Assembly: GCA_017307785.1 (NCBI GenBank)
Contig: JAFKGI010000008.1
Span: 168,132 to 232,131, forward strand
DNA length: 64,000 nt
Direction: 5' to 3'
Source of the DNA: Vulcanimicrobiota bacterium
Lineage (GTDB): Bacteria; Vulcanimicrobiota; Xenobia; Xenobiales; JADMJV01
The position numbers and the translations under genes are program-made. Numbering within the stretch: position 1 is the first letter of the stretch; every line of letters begins with the position of its first letter. Below, piece after piece: positions 1 through 8,532 of this stretch. The notes below the pieces were generated by a model, which ran no database searches, had not been told where the DNA came from, and worked only from the letters and a program-made list of their open reading frames with translations.

Positions 1-995
1 ATGACGGCGATGCGGAACATCTCGCTGCTCAGGCCTCCCTGTCCGGCGTAAATGACGAATCCCGCCGCCTTGAGGATGTCGTGCAGCTGCTCATAGCTGA
101 CCCCGGCGGGCAAGCGGTAAGAACCCAGGATGGAGGAGCGGCCTGCGGGCAGATAGGTGTCGATGCCCAGACGAGCCAGGCCTTCTTCCACCTGTTGGGT
201 GCGCTGCCGGTAGAGTTCCCGTCGCGCCTGCCATCCGCCCGAATCGGCTAATTCGCGCAGAGCTTCGTCCAGACCGTAGCAGGCTTGCACCGCCTGGGTG
301 AAGGGCGAACCGTCTTTCTCCTGGAGGGCGTAGTAGTTCTGCAGGTCCAAATAGAGAGCGGGACTGTGGCCGGGAGCTTGCAGCGCGGAGCGGCGAGCCA
401 CCACAAAGGAGACGCCGGGAACGCCGTGCAGGCACTTGTTGGCGGTGGCCGCGCAGGCCAGCAGGTTCCACTCCTCAAAATGGATTTCTTCGCCGCCGAA
501 GCTGGACACGGCGTCGAGCAGCAGCGGAACGCCGGACTGGCGGCACAACTGGCCCAGGGCGGACAGATCGTTGAGGCGTCCGGTGGTGGTTTCGTGATGC
601 ACGGCCAGCACGCACGAACTGGCGGCGATGCGCTGGGCGACCGCTTCCAGGTCCATTCCCTCGGTCCAGGCCGAGCTGACCACCTCGAAGTTACGACCGT
701 GGCGCTTGAGCATGGCCGCCATGCGTTCCCCGTAGACCCCATTGGCCACTACCAGGGCCGGCTTTTCCGAAGGTCCCACCAGACTGCCCACCATGGCTTC
801 CACGGCGGCCGTGCCCGAGCCGGTCATGAGCACCGCCGCATAGTCCTGTGAGCAGGCGTAAACGGCCGTCAGACCGTCGCGAATGCGGCGCTGCATCTCA
901 AAGAACTCCGGCTCGCGATGGCACAGATCGGGTTTTTGCAGGGCGGAGCGCACGCGCTCGGTAAGGGTCACGGGACCCGGGTTCAGTAGTTTCAT
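1..995 (-). CDS. phnW: PhnW-like class V aminotransferase (partial, runs off left edge)
   Basis: Only the first 331 codons are visible; the C-terminus lies outside the window. The start MKLLNPGPVTLTERVR matches the N-terminus of fold-type I, class V PLP aminotransferases of the 2-aminoethylphosphonate-pyruvate transaminase group. Other landmarks are HHETTTGRLN, DAVSSFGGEE and ANKCLHGVPG, the last holding the lysine expected to bind PLP. Members of this group transfer the amino group of 2-aminoethylphosphonate to pyruvate, giving phosphonoacetaldehyde and alanine in the cytoplasm. No other phosphonate gene is visible, so an alanine-glyoxylate-type substrate remains possible. It is transcribed away from the small secreted-protein gene that starts at 1058. 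Confidence 0.75.
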   Translation of the reverse strand, partial: MKLLNPGPVTLTERVRSALQKPDLCHREPEFFEMQRRIRDGLTAVYACSQDYAAVLMTGSGTAAVEAMVGSLVGPSEKPALVVANGVYGERMAAMLKRHGRNFEVVSSAWTEGMDLEAVAQRIAASSCVLAVHHETTTGRLNDLSALGQLCRQSGVPLLLDAVSSFGGEEIHFEEWNLLACAATANKCLHGVPGVSFVVARRSALQAPGHSPALYLDLQNYYALQEKDGSPFTQAVQACYGLDEALRELADSGGWQARRELYRQRTQQVEEGLARLGIDTYLPAGRSSILGSYRLPAGVSYEQLHDILKAAGFVIYAGQGGLSSEMFRIAV

Positions 996-1057
996 AAAGC
1001 CTGGCTTACTTGATGGGTGCGGGCAGGCCTCCCACGAGTGGGAACAAAGAGTGGGAA

Positions 1058-1522
1058 ATGAAGAGAATTCTGCTGCTGCTCTGGCTGTGCGCCCTACCCG
1101 CCTGCGCTCAAGAACACATCGACAAGTTGCTGCTCTTGATGCAGAAACGGCTGGCGCTGGCGCCCACGGTGGCTCAGGTCAAGTGGAACAACCACCTGCC
1201 CATCGACGATCCGGTCCGCGAGGAACAGATCCTGGAGAAAGCTCCCGAAGCCCAACGGGCCTTTTTGCGGGCCCAGTTCGAGGCCAGCAAGACCATCCAG
1301 CAGCAGTGCCGGCAGAACTGGGTGAGCCAGCACACCAGCACCTTTCCCACCGCCCCCAGCCTGGCCGAAATTCGCGTCCAGCTGGATCAGGTCACCGGCG
1401 ACATGCTGCAGGCCCTGGAAGCGGCCCGGCCCGAGCTGGAGCAGCCCGAACTGCTACAGAAAGCTCTCGGGAAATACCCCGAAAGCGACGCCTGGAACCG
1501 CGCCCTAGAGCCACTCCGCTAG
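1058..1522 (+). CDS. Small secreted protein, unknown function
   Basis: A 154-residue protein beginning MKRILLLLWLCALPACAQ, a typical signal peptide with a likely signal peptidase I site after ACA. An upstream in-frame ATG at 1010 would bury this leader, so 1058 is chosen. The mature part is charged and predicted helical (for example HIDKLLLLMQKRLALAP and EIRVQLDQVTGDMLQALEAARPELEQ in pieces), without a catalytic motif I recognise. Its stop overlaps the 3' end of the convergent Hsp90-like gene by 18 bases. I infer a periplasmic helical protein; the function is unknown. Confidence 0.65.
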   Translation: MKRILLLLWLCALPACAQEHIDKLLLLMQKRLALAPTVAQVKWNNHLPIDDPVREEQILEKAPEAQRAFLRAQFEASKTIQQQCRQNWVSQHTSTFPTAPSLAEIRVQLDQVTGDMLQALEAARPELEQPELLQKALGKYPESDAWNRALEPLR

Positions 1523-3328
1523 GAGGCGCACAGGATGTTTTGGAGTAAAATCCTCGACCAGTGTCGGGCTGTCCAAGAGTTGAGACAGGGACAATAGCCC
1601 GCCACCTTCCCGCCCCGGTCGGCTCAATGCGTAGTTCAGGCGGCCCGGAGGCAGACGTCTTGTCTTTCCTGATTGCCCGCGCATCCAAAGGCAAAGCAGT
1701 GCCGCATAATGCTCCAAATGGCTCTTGCTTGGCGACATCTGCTGCAACTGGTCGAGCCAAGGGTCCACTCTCGTCAAAATCGCCTGACGGAGTTCATCCA
1801 GAATGGACTTCTGGGCCGACTCCAGCGTTCCGTCGTAACTCCCGTCTAGCGTGATCATCAAGCTAACCGGCACCGGGAATAGCGGTTTGTGGTCGCTCCA
1901 GAAGCGCTCGCCGTTGCGGTTTAAGACCAGAAAATTGTCTCCCCAGTGACGAGGCAGGACCACGGTCGCTTCCCACGTCTCGCTCCCCACCACAAAGCGC
2001 TCAAACGGTTCGAATGAGACGTCTTCTTTGTTGTTGGCAGCCAAACACCAGGGCGTGGCGTCCACCACCGGCACTTTGAGCAGCCGGCTCAGTTTCTTGA
2101 GATTGTTACGCTCCGGGTGGAGCAGGGGTCGATCGTGTAGACTCGCCTGTCGACCGGTATGCAGAGCCGGAAAGCGCACCAGACTCTCCCTGAGCTCTCG
2201 CAAGGTCAGGCTGCTTCCGTCGCCCAGCAGCAGCAGTGGCATAGGCTCCAGAGCGGTCAGCAAGGTCTGGTGGTTGGACGATAGATTCAGGCGGTTGAGG
2301 AACTCTCGCAAGAAGGCGACCAGCTCCTCACTCAACTTGCCCGGGTCGAGCTGATAGATCCAGGCGGCCGTCGCTTCCAGCACCCACTGACGCCCCGTTT
2401 CGATACGCTGGCGCAGGCGCTGATTTTGCACCACGTGCTGGCGTGAGGCGTCCAGATCCAGGCTGTCGGTATTGAGCACACCGTGAAAGCAGACCACCTG
2501 TCCGTTCAGGTGATGGCGGGCCAGGATCAGGCCTCGGTAGACCAGCAGAATCTGGCTGGCTCGCGGGTCGCCCGGCAGGATCAGGCAACGCAAACTGGTG
2601 CGGGCCCGCGTTTTGCGCTGATGGCAGAACAGCCCCTCGGAACCGGGGAAGTCGGGCAGTCCCAGGCCGGGGATGGGCGACTGGATGTAGAGGGTGGCCA
2701 GCGTGGCCGGCGGCAGAGTGGGCGGGTCCAGCTCGTAGCTGGAGCGCCACTGGCCTTTCTTCTCTTCGAAGAGAATGGGGGACGGCGACCAGCGCGTGCG
2801 CGCCTGCAGAATCTGCAGGTCGGTGGCCGAGGCCCAATGGCGGGTAAACCAGCGCCACCAGTCGCTCAGCGACGAGGGACGCTGCAGCCGTAACTCCCAA
2901 CCCGGAGTGGGCACCGGCACCGGCTGCGTTTTCCATTCGCCCCCCTCGAACCAACCGCGCCGGTCGCCGGCCAGGATTTCCAAGGCCGTGCAAAACTTGG
3001 GGAAGAGGCTGTTGAAGGCCAGCCCCAGCTCGCGCAGCAGGGCCGGTTGATCCTTGCGAAACAGATCGCGCATCAGATGCTCCAACTGGGCCGGCGCCGG
3101 GGGAGCGGCGTCGCACTCGAGGGTCCAGGCCGTGCGCGAACATCCCACCTTGACCTGGGTGGCGCCCCCCAACAGGGCCGCCGCGATCACCGCCAGCAGC
3201 GCCTCGGACGAACGCGAAAAACGGCTTTCGGCCAGCTTCTCACGGGCTTTGGAGGCGTCCAGGGTGATGCGCCCGTGCGAATCCAGATCGCCTTCCTCGA
3301 CCAATTGCTGCAGGAAATCGTCCAGCAT
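1505..3328 (-). CDS. Degenerate Hsp90-like (GHKL-fold) protein
   Basis: A 607-residue protein. The ATG at 3328 is chosen because AAGGAAG lies just upstream; an in-frame codon at 3352 is less well placed. Residues about 37-125 follow the order of an Hsp90 N-terminal ATPase domain (a helix SEALLAVIAAALLGGA, then ELGLAFNSLFPKF in the place of the family's GxFGVGFYSAF). GVLNTDSLDLDASRQ near residues 283-297 closely resembles the Hsp90 middle-domain signature GVVDSxDLPLNxSRE. The asparagine of the ATP-binding helix and the glycine-rich lid are not evident, so nucleotide binding may be lost. Hsp90-type proteins are cytosolic chaperones. The assignment is by motif only; substrate and partner are unknown. 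Confidence 0.6.
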   Translation of the reverse strand: MLDDFLQQLVEEGDLDSHGRITLDASKAREKLAESRFSRSSEALLAVIAAALLGGATQVKVGCSRTAWTLECDAAPPAPAQLEHLMRDLFRKDQPALLRELGLAFNSLFPKFCTALEILAGDRRGWFEGGEWKTQPVPVPTPGWELRLQRPSSLSDWWRWFTRHWASATDLQILQARTRWSPSPILFEEKKGQWRSSYELDPPTLPPATLATLYIQSPIPGLGLPDFPGSEGLFCHQRKTRARTSLRCLILPGDPRASQILLVYRGLILARHHLNGQVVCFHGVLNTDSLDLDASRQHVVQNQRLRQRIETGRQWVLEATAAWIYQLDPGKLSEELVAFLREFLNRLNLSSNHQTLLTALEPMPLLLLGDGSSLTLRELRESLVRFPALHTGRQASLHDRPLLHPERNNLKKLSRLLKVPVVDATPWCLAANNKEDVSFEPFERFVVGSETWEATVVLPRHWGDNFLVLNRNGERFWSDHKPLFPVPVSLMITLDGSYDGTLESAQKSILDELRQAILTRVDPWLDQLQQMSPSKSHLEHYAALLCLWMRGQSGKTRRLPPGRLNYALSRPGREGGGLLSLSQLLDSPTLVEDFTPKHPVRLLAEWL

Positions 3329-3388
3329 ACAATGCTTCCTTTCCAGGGTCACAGGAAAGCTCCGCCCTAGTTTGAATGAACCACCCCC

Positions 3389-5542
3389 ATGCGGGGACCT
3401 AAATGGCTAGTTTTTTTCACGGCCGGCGCTTTGATCGGCTGCAGCCAGCCCGCCTCCCAAGAAGGCGGAGAAGTCATTCGCCTGGTCTCCAGTTTGCCCC
3501 TGACCGGCAGTTCACGCACCCAGTCCGAGACCATGTCCAAAGGCATGATTATGGCCCTGGAGGAAGCTCACTATCGGGTGGGTCCGTATAAAATCGACTA
3601 TCTGAGTTGGGATGACGCCACCGCTCAGGCCGGCACCTGGGAAGCGGGCAAGGAAAAGGAAAACGCCCAGCGGGCCGCCGCCGATCCCGACGTGATGGCC
3701 TACCTGGGCACCTACAATAGCGGCGCTTCCAAGGTCTCCATCCCCATCCTCAATCAGGCGGACCTGGTGCAGGTTTGTCCGGCCGCCACCTATCCGGGCC
3801 TGACCAAGCCCGGCACCGGCGAAGCCAACGAGCCCGGGATTTACTACCCCAAAGGCTTCCGGAATTTCTGTCGAGTGGTTCCGGCCGACGATCTGCAGGG
3901 CGCGGCCGGCGCCTGGTGGGCCCAGTCGCTGGGCGTGAAAAAGGTCTACATCCTGGACGATAAAGAGCTCTACGGCAAAGGCCTGGCCAATGTCTTCGAA
4001 AAGAGCTGCAAAGAGCGCCACATCGAGGTGCTCGGCCATGAAGGCATCGACTCCAAGGCTCCCGATTACCGGGCGGTGGTCAACAAGATCCGCGAAGCCG
4101 GGGCCGAGCTGGTCTACTTCGGCGGCATCACCCAGAACGGCTCCGGGAAAATCGTCAAAGACCTGCGCGACTCGGGCAGCAATGCCTATTTCATGGGTCC
4201 TGACGCCAACAAAGAGTCGGCCTTTTTGGAAGCCGCCGGTCCAGCCGCGGAAGGCGCCCTGATCACCCTGGGCGGGTTGCCTCCCGAGCAGATGAACGAC
4301 GAAGCCAAGGCCTGGTATGCCCGCTACCGTCAACGCTTCCAGAGCGAGCCCGAGGCCTACGCCATCTATTCCTACGAGGCCATGCAGGTTACCTTGAAGG
4401 CCATTGCCCGGGTGGGCGTCAAGGACCGCACCAAGATTCGCGAAGCCATCATGTCCACCAAGGACTACCATGGCGTCCTGGGCGACTGGAGCTTTGACAA
4501 GAATGGCGACACCACCATTACTTCGATGTCCGGCTACGAGGTGGTGGGCGGCAAATTCGAGTTCTCGGCCGCCCTGGCCCCGGCCACTCCGCCCGAGAAG
4601 CTGACGCTCAAGGGCAAAAAGGGTGAGCAGGCGGCCGGCGGAGCCAATGCTTTCCAGATTTTCCTGGAGCAGCTGCTCAGCGGCCTGGCCAACGGCAGCC
4701 TGATCGCGGTGGTGGCCCTGGGCTACACGCTGGTCTACGGCCTGGTGGAGCTGATCAATTTCGCTCACGGCGACGTGTTTATGATGGGCGCCATGGCCGC
4801 CCTCACCGGGGTGACCGCCATCGGGGGCACCTGGGGCATTCCGCTGGTGCTGGTGGGCGCCATGGGTTTCTCGGCCCTTCTCAACGGGTTCATCGATCAA
4901 GTAGCCTACCGTCGTTTGCGCGGCAAGCCTCGTCTGGTCCCGTTGATTACGGCTATCGGCGTGTCCTTCGTGCTGATGAATCTGGGCGGTTATTGGAAAG
5001 GCTGGGCCCCGGTCTTCTTTCCCGATCTGCTGGGCAAGCACGACGTCAACTTGCTGGGCGACAACATTCACTTCAAGCTCAGTCAGCTGATCGTCATTCT
5101 GGTGGCCGTGCCCCTGATGGCCGGTCTGCACTTCTTCATTCACTACACCAAGCTGGGCAAAGCCATGCGGGCAACCGCCCAGAACCCCCAGGCCGCCCGT
5201 CTGATGGGGATCGACGTCAACCGCACCATCGCGGCCGCTTTCTGGATGGGCGGCGCGCTGGCCGGCGCGGCCGGCTGTCTTTACGGCTTCTACAATCACC
5301 AGGTGCGCTTTGACCTGGGCTTTCGCCAGGGTCTGAACGCCTTTACGGCGGCCGTGCTGGGCGGTATCGGCAACGTGCGCGGAGCCATGTTGGGCGGTTT
5401 GATCATCGGCGTGGTGGAAGCGCTGACCGCCTATTACTGGTCCCAGGCGGTGGCCCCGGCGGTGGTTTTCGGCGTGCTCATCGCCATCATTCTGGTGCGC
5501 CCGGCCGGTCTGCTGGGCTCCAACCTGCCGGAGAAGGTATGA
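3389..5542 (+). CDS. Fused LivK-type substrate-binding lipoprotein and LivH permease
   Basis: A 717-residue protein joining two ABC-importer parts. Residues 1-19 are a lipoprotein-like leader ending ALIGC. Residues about 28-405 are a type I periplasmic binding protein of the LivK/branched-chain amino-acid family (LVSSLPLTGS, then a long Venus-flytrap domain ending in the DKNGDTT region). Residues about 420-717 are a complete LivH-like permease starting FQIFLEQLLSGLANGSLIAV and containing GLVELINFAHGD and the coupling-loop region ARLMGIDVNR. These are normally two proteins. livM, livG and livF follow with 4-base overlaps, so this is the receptor and one membrane half of a single importer, probably for amino acids or amides. 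Confidence 0.9.
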   Translation: MRGPKWLVFFTAGALIGCSQPASQEGGEVIRLVSSLPLTGSSRTQSETMSKGMIMALEEAHYRVGPYKIDYLSWDDATAQAGTWEAGKEKENAQRAAADPDVMAYLGTYNSGASKVSIPILNQADLVQVCPAATYPGLTKPGTGEANEPGIYYPKGFRNFCRVVPADDLQGAAGAWWAQSLGVKKVYILDDKELYGKGLANVFEKSCKERHIEVLGHEGIDSKAPDYRAVVNKIREAGAELVYFGGITQNGSGKIVKDLRDSGSNAYFMGPDANKESAFLEAAGPAAEGALITLGGLPPEQMNDEAKAWYARYRQRFQSEPEAYAIYSYEAMQVTLKAIARVGVKDRTKIREAIMSTKDYHGVLGDWSFDKNGDTTITSMSGYEVVGGKFEFSAALAPATPPEKLTLKGKKGEQAAGGANAFQIFLEQLLSGLANGSLIAVVALGYTLVYGLVELINFAHGDVFMMGAMAALTGVTAIGGTWGIPLVLVGAMGFSALLNGFIDQVAYRRLRGKPRLVPLITAIGVSFVLMNLGGYWKGWAPVFFPDLLGKHDVNLLGDNIHFKLSQLIVILVAVPLMAGLHFFIHYTKLGKAMRATAQNPQAARLMGIDVNRTIAAAFWMGGALAGAAGCLYGFYNHQVRFDLGFRQGLNAFTAAVLGGIGNVRGAMLGGLIIGVVEALTAYYWSQAVAPAVVFGVLIAIILVRPAGLLGSNLPEKV

Positions 5543-6552
5543 AGGCGCTACTGCTCCTCGCCCTGCTTTTGCCGGCCATGAACGCGGCCGTGCACGGCAG
5601 CATTTTGCCCGCCTGCTGCCAGGTGCTGGTCTATCTGATGCTGGCGCAAGGCCTGAATCTGGTGGTCGGCTATGCCGGTCTCTTGCATCTGGGCTACGCC
5701 GCCTTTTTCGCCGTGGGCGCTTTCTCCATGGCCTATCTGACCAGTCCTCAGAGCCCTTTGGGCTTGCAGTGGTCCTTTTATCTGGCTCTGCCCCTGAGCG
5801 TGCTCTTCACCCTGCTGGTGGGGGCCCTGCTGGCCTGGCCCACTCTCAAGCTGCGCGGGGATTACCTGGCCATCGTCACCATGGGCTTCGGGCTGATGCT
5901 TGATCCCCTGATGCGCAACTACGATGACGCAACCAAAGCCATCACGGGAATGGCCGCTATCGCCACACCCCTGGCCGGAATGAGCACCGAAGCCTGGTAT
6001 TATCTGATGCTGGTCGGCGTGCTGCTGTGCGTGGGCCTGGCCTACCAGGTGCGCCATTCCAGTCTGGGACGGGCGCTGCGGGCCATCCGCGAAGACTCGG
6101 TGGCGGCTGAGGCTTGCGGCATTTCGCTGGCTCGCACCAAGCTCCAGGTGCTCACTCTGGGGGCGGCTGTGGCCGGTCTGGCGGGTGCCCTCTATGCTTC
6201 CTATATCGGGACGCTGAATCTGGCCTTTCCTTTCGACTTCAACGGCTCGATCATGGTGCTGGCCATGGTCATCCTGGGCGGGGTGGGCAGCATTCGCGGC
6301 GCGCTGGTGGGCGGACTGGCTTTGGGAGTGCTCAACTTGATTTGCATCCCCAAGCTGATCGATGTGGTCCAGGTACACGTCCAACCGATGCTGGCCCGAG
6401 CCCTCTCGGACAGCCCGGCCTTGTGGGCCCAGATCGAGCCCTGGCTGGATCTTTCCAAGGCCCAGTTCCTGATGTTCGGTCTGACGCTGGTGATGATGAT
6501 GCTGATGCGACCCGAGGGAATCATTCCCGAAGAGCCGGTGAGCTACCAGTGA
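5539..6552 (+). CDS. livM: Branched-chain amino-acid ABC transporter permease LivM
   Basis: A 337-residue integral membrane protein of the LivM family, the second membrane subunit of a HAAT-type ABC importer. Family features include LAQGLNLVVGYAGLLHLGYA near the N-terminus, WPTLKLRGDYLAIVTMGFG, and the coupling helix RAIREDSVAAEACGI before the last membrane segments. The start overlaps the stop of the fused LivK-LivH gene by ATGA, and its own stop overlaps the GTG start of livG, so the operon is translationally coupled. The substrate is probably a branched-chain amino acid or related compound; the sequence does not settle which. Confidence 0.93.
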   Translation: MKALLLLALLLPAMNAAVHGSILPACCQVLVYLMLAQGLNLVVGYAGLLHLGYAAFFAVGAFSMAYLTSPQSPLGLQWSFYLALPLSVLFTLLVGALLAWPTLKLRGDYLAIVTMGFGLMLDPLMRNYDDATKAITGMAAIATPLAGMSTEAWYYLMLVGVLLCVGLAYQVRHSSLGRALRAIREDSVAAEACGISLARTKLQVLTLGAAVAGLAGALYASYIGTLNLAFPFDFNGSIMVLAMVILGGVGSIRGALVGGLALGVLNLICIPKLIDVVQVHVQPMLARALSDSPALWAQIEPWLDLSKAQFLMFGLTLVMMMLMRPEGIIPEEPVSYQ

Positions 6553-7313
6553 GTCTACTGGAAGCCCAGAAAGTCACCCGTCGCTTCGGCGGTCTGACGG
6601 CCGTCAGCGCAGTCGACTTTCGCCTGGAGCCCGGCATCGTGGCTTCGGTCATCGGTCCCAACGGCGCCGGTAAGACCACCTTTTTTAACCTGCTGGCCGG
6701 AGTTTACGAGCCTTCCGAGGGAACGCTGCTTTTTCAGGGGCAGCCGCTGGTGGGCCTGACCACCCATCAAATCGTGCGCCGCGGTCTGGCCCGGACTTTC
6801 CAGAACATTCGTCTCTTCGGGCCCATGAGCGTGCTCGAGAATTTGCTTATCGGTATGCACACCCAGAGGAAAACCAGCGTGCTCAGTCAGTGGTTGAACA
6901 CGCCGGCCGCTCGAGCCGAGGAGCGGGCGGCTCGCCAGAAGTGCCTGGAAACCCTCGAATTTGTGGGCCTCCAGGACGATGCCCACAAGGCCGCCAACAG
7001 TCTGCCCTATGGGCATCAGCGCCTCATCGAGATCGCCCGGGCGCTGGCCAGTGATCCCAAGCTGCTGCTGCTGGACGAGCCGGCCGCCGGCATGAATCCC
7101 AGCGAAACCCACGAGCTCACCCAGCTGATCGGTCGTATTCGCGAGAAGGGCATCACCGTGCTGCTGATCGAGCACGACATCAAGCTGGTCATGGAGATTT
7201 CCCAACAGGTGATGGTGCTCGATCACGGTCACAAGATTTCGGAAGGCACCCCCGAGCAGGTGAGCAAGGACCCGAGAGTCATCGAAGCCTACCTGGGAGC
7301 CCTCGAAGAATGA
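6549..7313 (+). CDS. livG: Branched-chain amino-acid ABC transporter ATPase LivG
   Basis: A 254-residue cytoplasmic ATPase. The GTG at 6549 overlaps the livM stop and gives MSLLEAQKVTRRFGGLTAVS, the usual LivG start. It has Walker A GPNGAGKT, the LivG-type ARTFQNIRLF stretch after the Q-loop, a signature region LPYGHQRLIEIARAL in which the usual LSGG is replaced as is common in LivG, Walker B LLLLDEPAAGM and the switch histidine in LLIEHDIKLV. It should power the importer together with LivF. Its stop overlaps the livF start by ATGA. Confidence 0.93.
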   Translation: MSLLEAQKVTRRFGGLTAVSAVDFRLEPGIVASVIGPNGAGKTTFFNLLAGVYEPSEGTLLFQGQPLVGLTTHQIVRRGLARTFQNIRLFGPMSVLENLLIGMHTQRKTSVLSQWLNTPAARAEERAARQKCLETLEFVGLQDDAHKAANSLPYGHQRLIEIARALASDPKLLLLDEPAAGMNPSETHELTQLIGRIREKGITVLLIEHDIKLVMEISQQVMVLDHGHKISEGTPEQVSKDPRVIEAYLGALEE

Positions 7314-8017
7314 GCGCCCTGCTGGAGTTGCGCGGCGTCAGCGCCGCTTACGGCGCCGTTAAAGCGTTGCACGATGTCAGCCTGACGGTCGAGCCGGGTC
7401 AGGTGGTCACCCTGATCGGAGCCAACGGCGCCGGCAAGAGCACCTGCCTCAAGGTCATCACCGGTCTGCTGCCCGCCAGCCAGGGCCAGGTGCTCTGGCA
7501 GGGCCGGGATCTGGGCGCGATGCCCGCTCACAAACGGGTGGGCGAGGGGATCGCCATGTCCCCCGAAGGCCGCCAAGTGTTTCCCCGCATGACGATTCTG
7601 GAGAACCTGGAGATGGGGGCATTCACTCGCAACGACGATTTTAAGCCCGACCTGGAAAGAGTCTTTGGCTTGTTTCCCATTCTCAAGGACCGCATCGCCC
7701 AAACGGCCGGCACGCTTTCCGGCGGTGAGCAGCAGATGCTGGCCATCGGCCGCGCCTTGATGAGCAAGCCCCGGTTGCTCATCCTGGATGAGCCTTCGCT
7801 GGGGTTGGCCCCCTTGATCGTCAAGCAGATTTTCTCCATCATCCGCGAGATCCGCGAACTGGGCCTGGCCGTGCTGCTGGTCGAGCAGAACGCTCGCCAG
7901 GCTCTGCAGGTGGCCGATTTCGGCTATGTTTTTGAAGTGGGCCGAGCCGTGCTGAGCGGGCCGGCCGCCGACCTGGCCACCAATCCTGAAGTGCAGAAGG
8001 CTTACCTGGGACTTTGA
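7310..8017 (+). CDS. livF: Branched-chain amino-acid ABC transporter ATPase LivF
   Basis: A 235-residue ATPase with Walker A GANGAGKS, signature LSGGEQQMLAIGRAL, Walker B LLILDEPSLGL and the LivF-typical ending EVQKAYLGL. It pairs with LivG as the second nucleotide-binding subunit of the importer encoded from 3389. The start overlaps the livG stop by four bases, and its TGA overlaps the TTG start of the next gene, so the methyltransferase gene is co-transcribed although unrelated in function. Confidence 0.94.
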   Translation: MSALLELRGVSAAYGAVKALHDVSLTVEPGQVVTLIGANGAGKSTCLKVITGLLPASQGQVLWQGRDLGAMPAHKRVGEGIAMSPEGRQVFPRMTILENLEMGAFTRNDDFKPDLERVFGLFPILKDRIAQTAGTLSGGEQQMLAIGRALMSKPRLLILDEPSLGLAPLIVKQIFSIIREIRELGLAVLLVEQNARQALQVADFGYVFEVGRAVLSGPAADLATNPEVQKAYLGL

Positions 8018-8532
8018 CGCGCGAACCTTATTACTCCGATGACTCCGGCCTGCCGCCGGAGCGCTTGCCGATTCATGTAGTGCTCGACAACGTGCGCAGC
8101 GCCTTCAACGTGGGCTCCATCTTCCGCACCGCCGATGCGGCCGGTATTGGCTGCATTCACCTGTGTGGCATCACTTGCTGGCCGCCTCATCCCAAGCTGG
8201 AAAAGACCTCGCTGGGAGCTCATCAATACGTGCCCTGGAAGCGCCACGAGAGCACCGAGGAGGCCCTGCGATGGCTGCGCTCTCAGGGCATTCCCATCGT
8301 GGTCCTGGAGACCCGCGATGACGCTCAGGTGATGGGCGAATTTGTCTGGCCTACCCCGGTGGCGTTGGTTCTGGGCCATGAGGTGGTGGGGGTCTCTGAG
8401 GAAGTCATGGGAATGGCCGACATCTTCCTGCGCATCCCCATGTTCGGCATCAAGAACTCGCTGAACGTGGCCAGCGCCTTTGCGGTGGTGGCCTATGATG
8501 TCGTTCGCGGGGCTAAGGAAACCAGCGCCTGA
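8014..8532 (+). CDS. TrmH/SpoU-family RNA 2'-O-methyltransferase
   Basis: A 172-residue SPOUT methyltransferase without an N-terminal RNA-binding extension. Motif 1 is LDNVRSAFNVGSIFRTADAA, motif 2 is LVLGHEVVGVSEEV, and motif 3 is IPMFGIKNSLNVASAFAVV, together forming the knotted SAM-binding site. Members methylate ribose 2'-hydroxyls of tRNA or rRNA; the exact target cannot be read from the sequence. The start is TTG, overlapping the livF stop. The last 20 bases overlap the end of the convergent kinase gene. Confidence 0.88.
   Translation: MTREPYYSDDSGLPPERLPIHVVLDNVRSAFNVGSIFRTADAAGIGCIHLCGITCWPPHPKLEKTSLGAHQYVPWKRHESTEEALRWLRSQGIPIVVLETRDDAQVMGEFVWPTPVALVLGHEVVGVSEEVMGMADIFLRIPMFGIKNSLNVASAFAVVAYDVVRGAKETSA

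Noticed and set aside
3512..5299. A 595-codon frame antisense to the LivK-LivH fusion
   Set aside because: No domain, and the sense protein is clear over the whole length.
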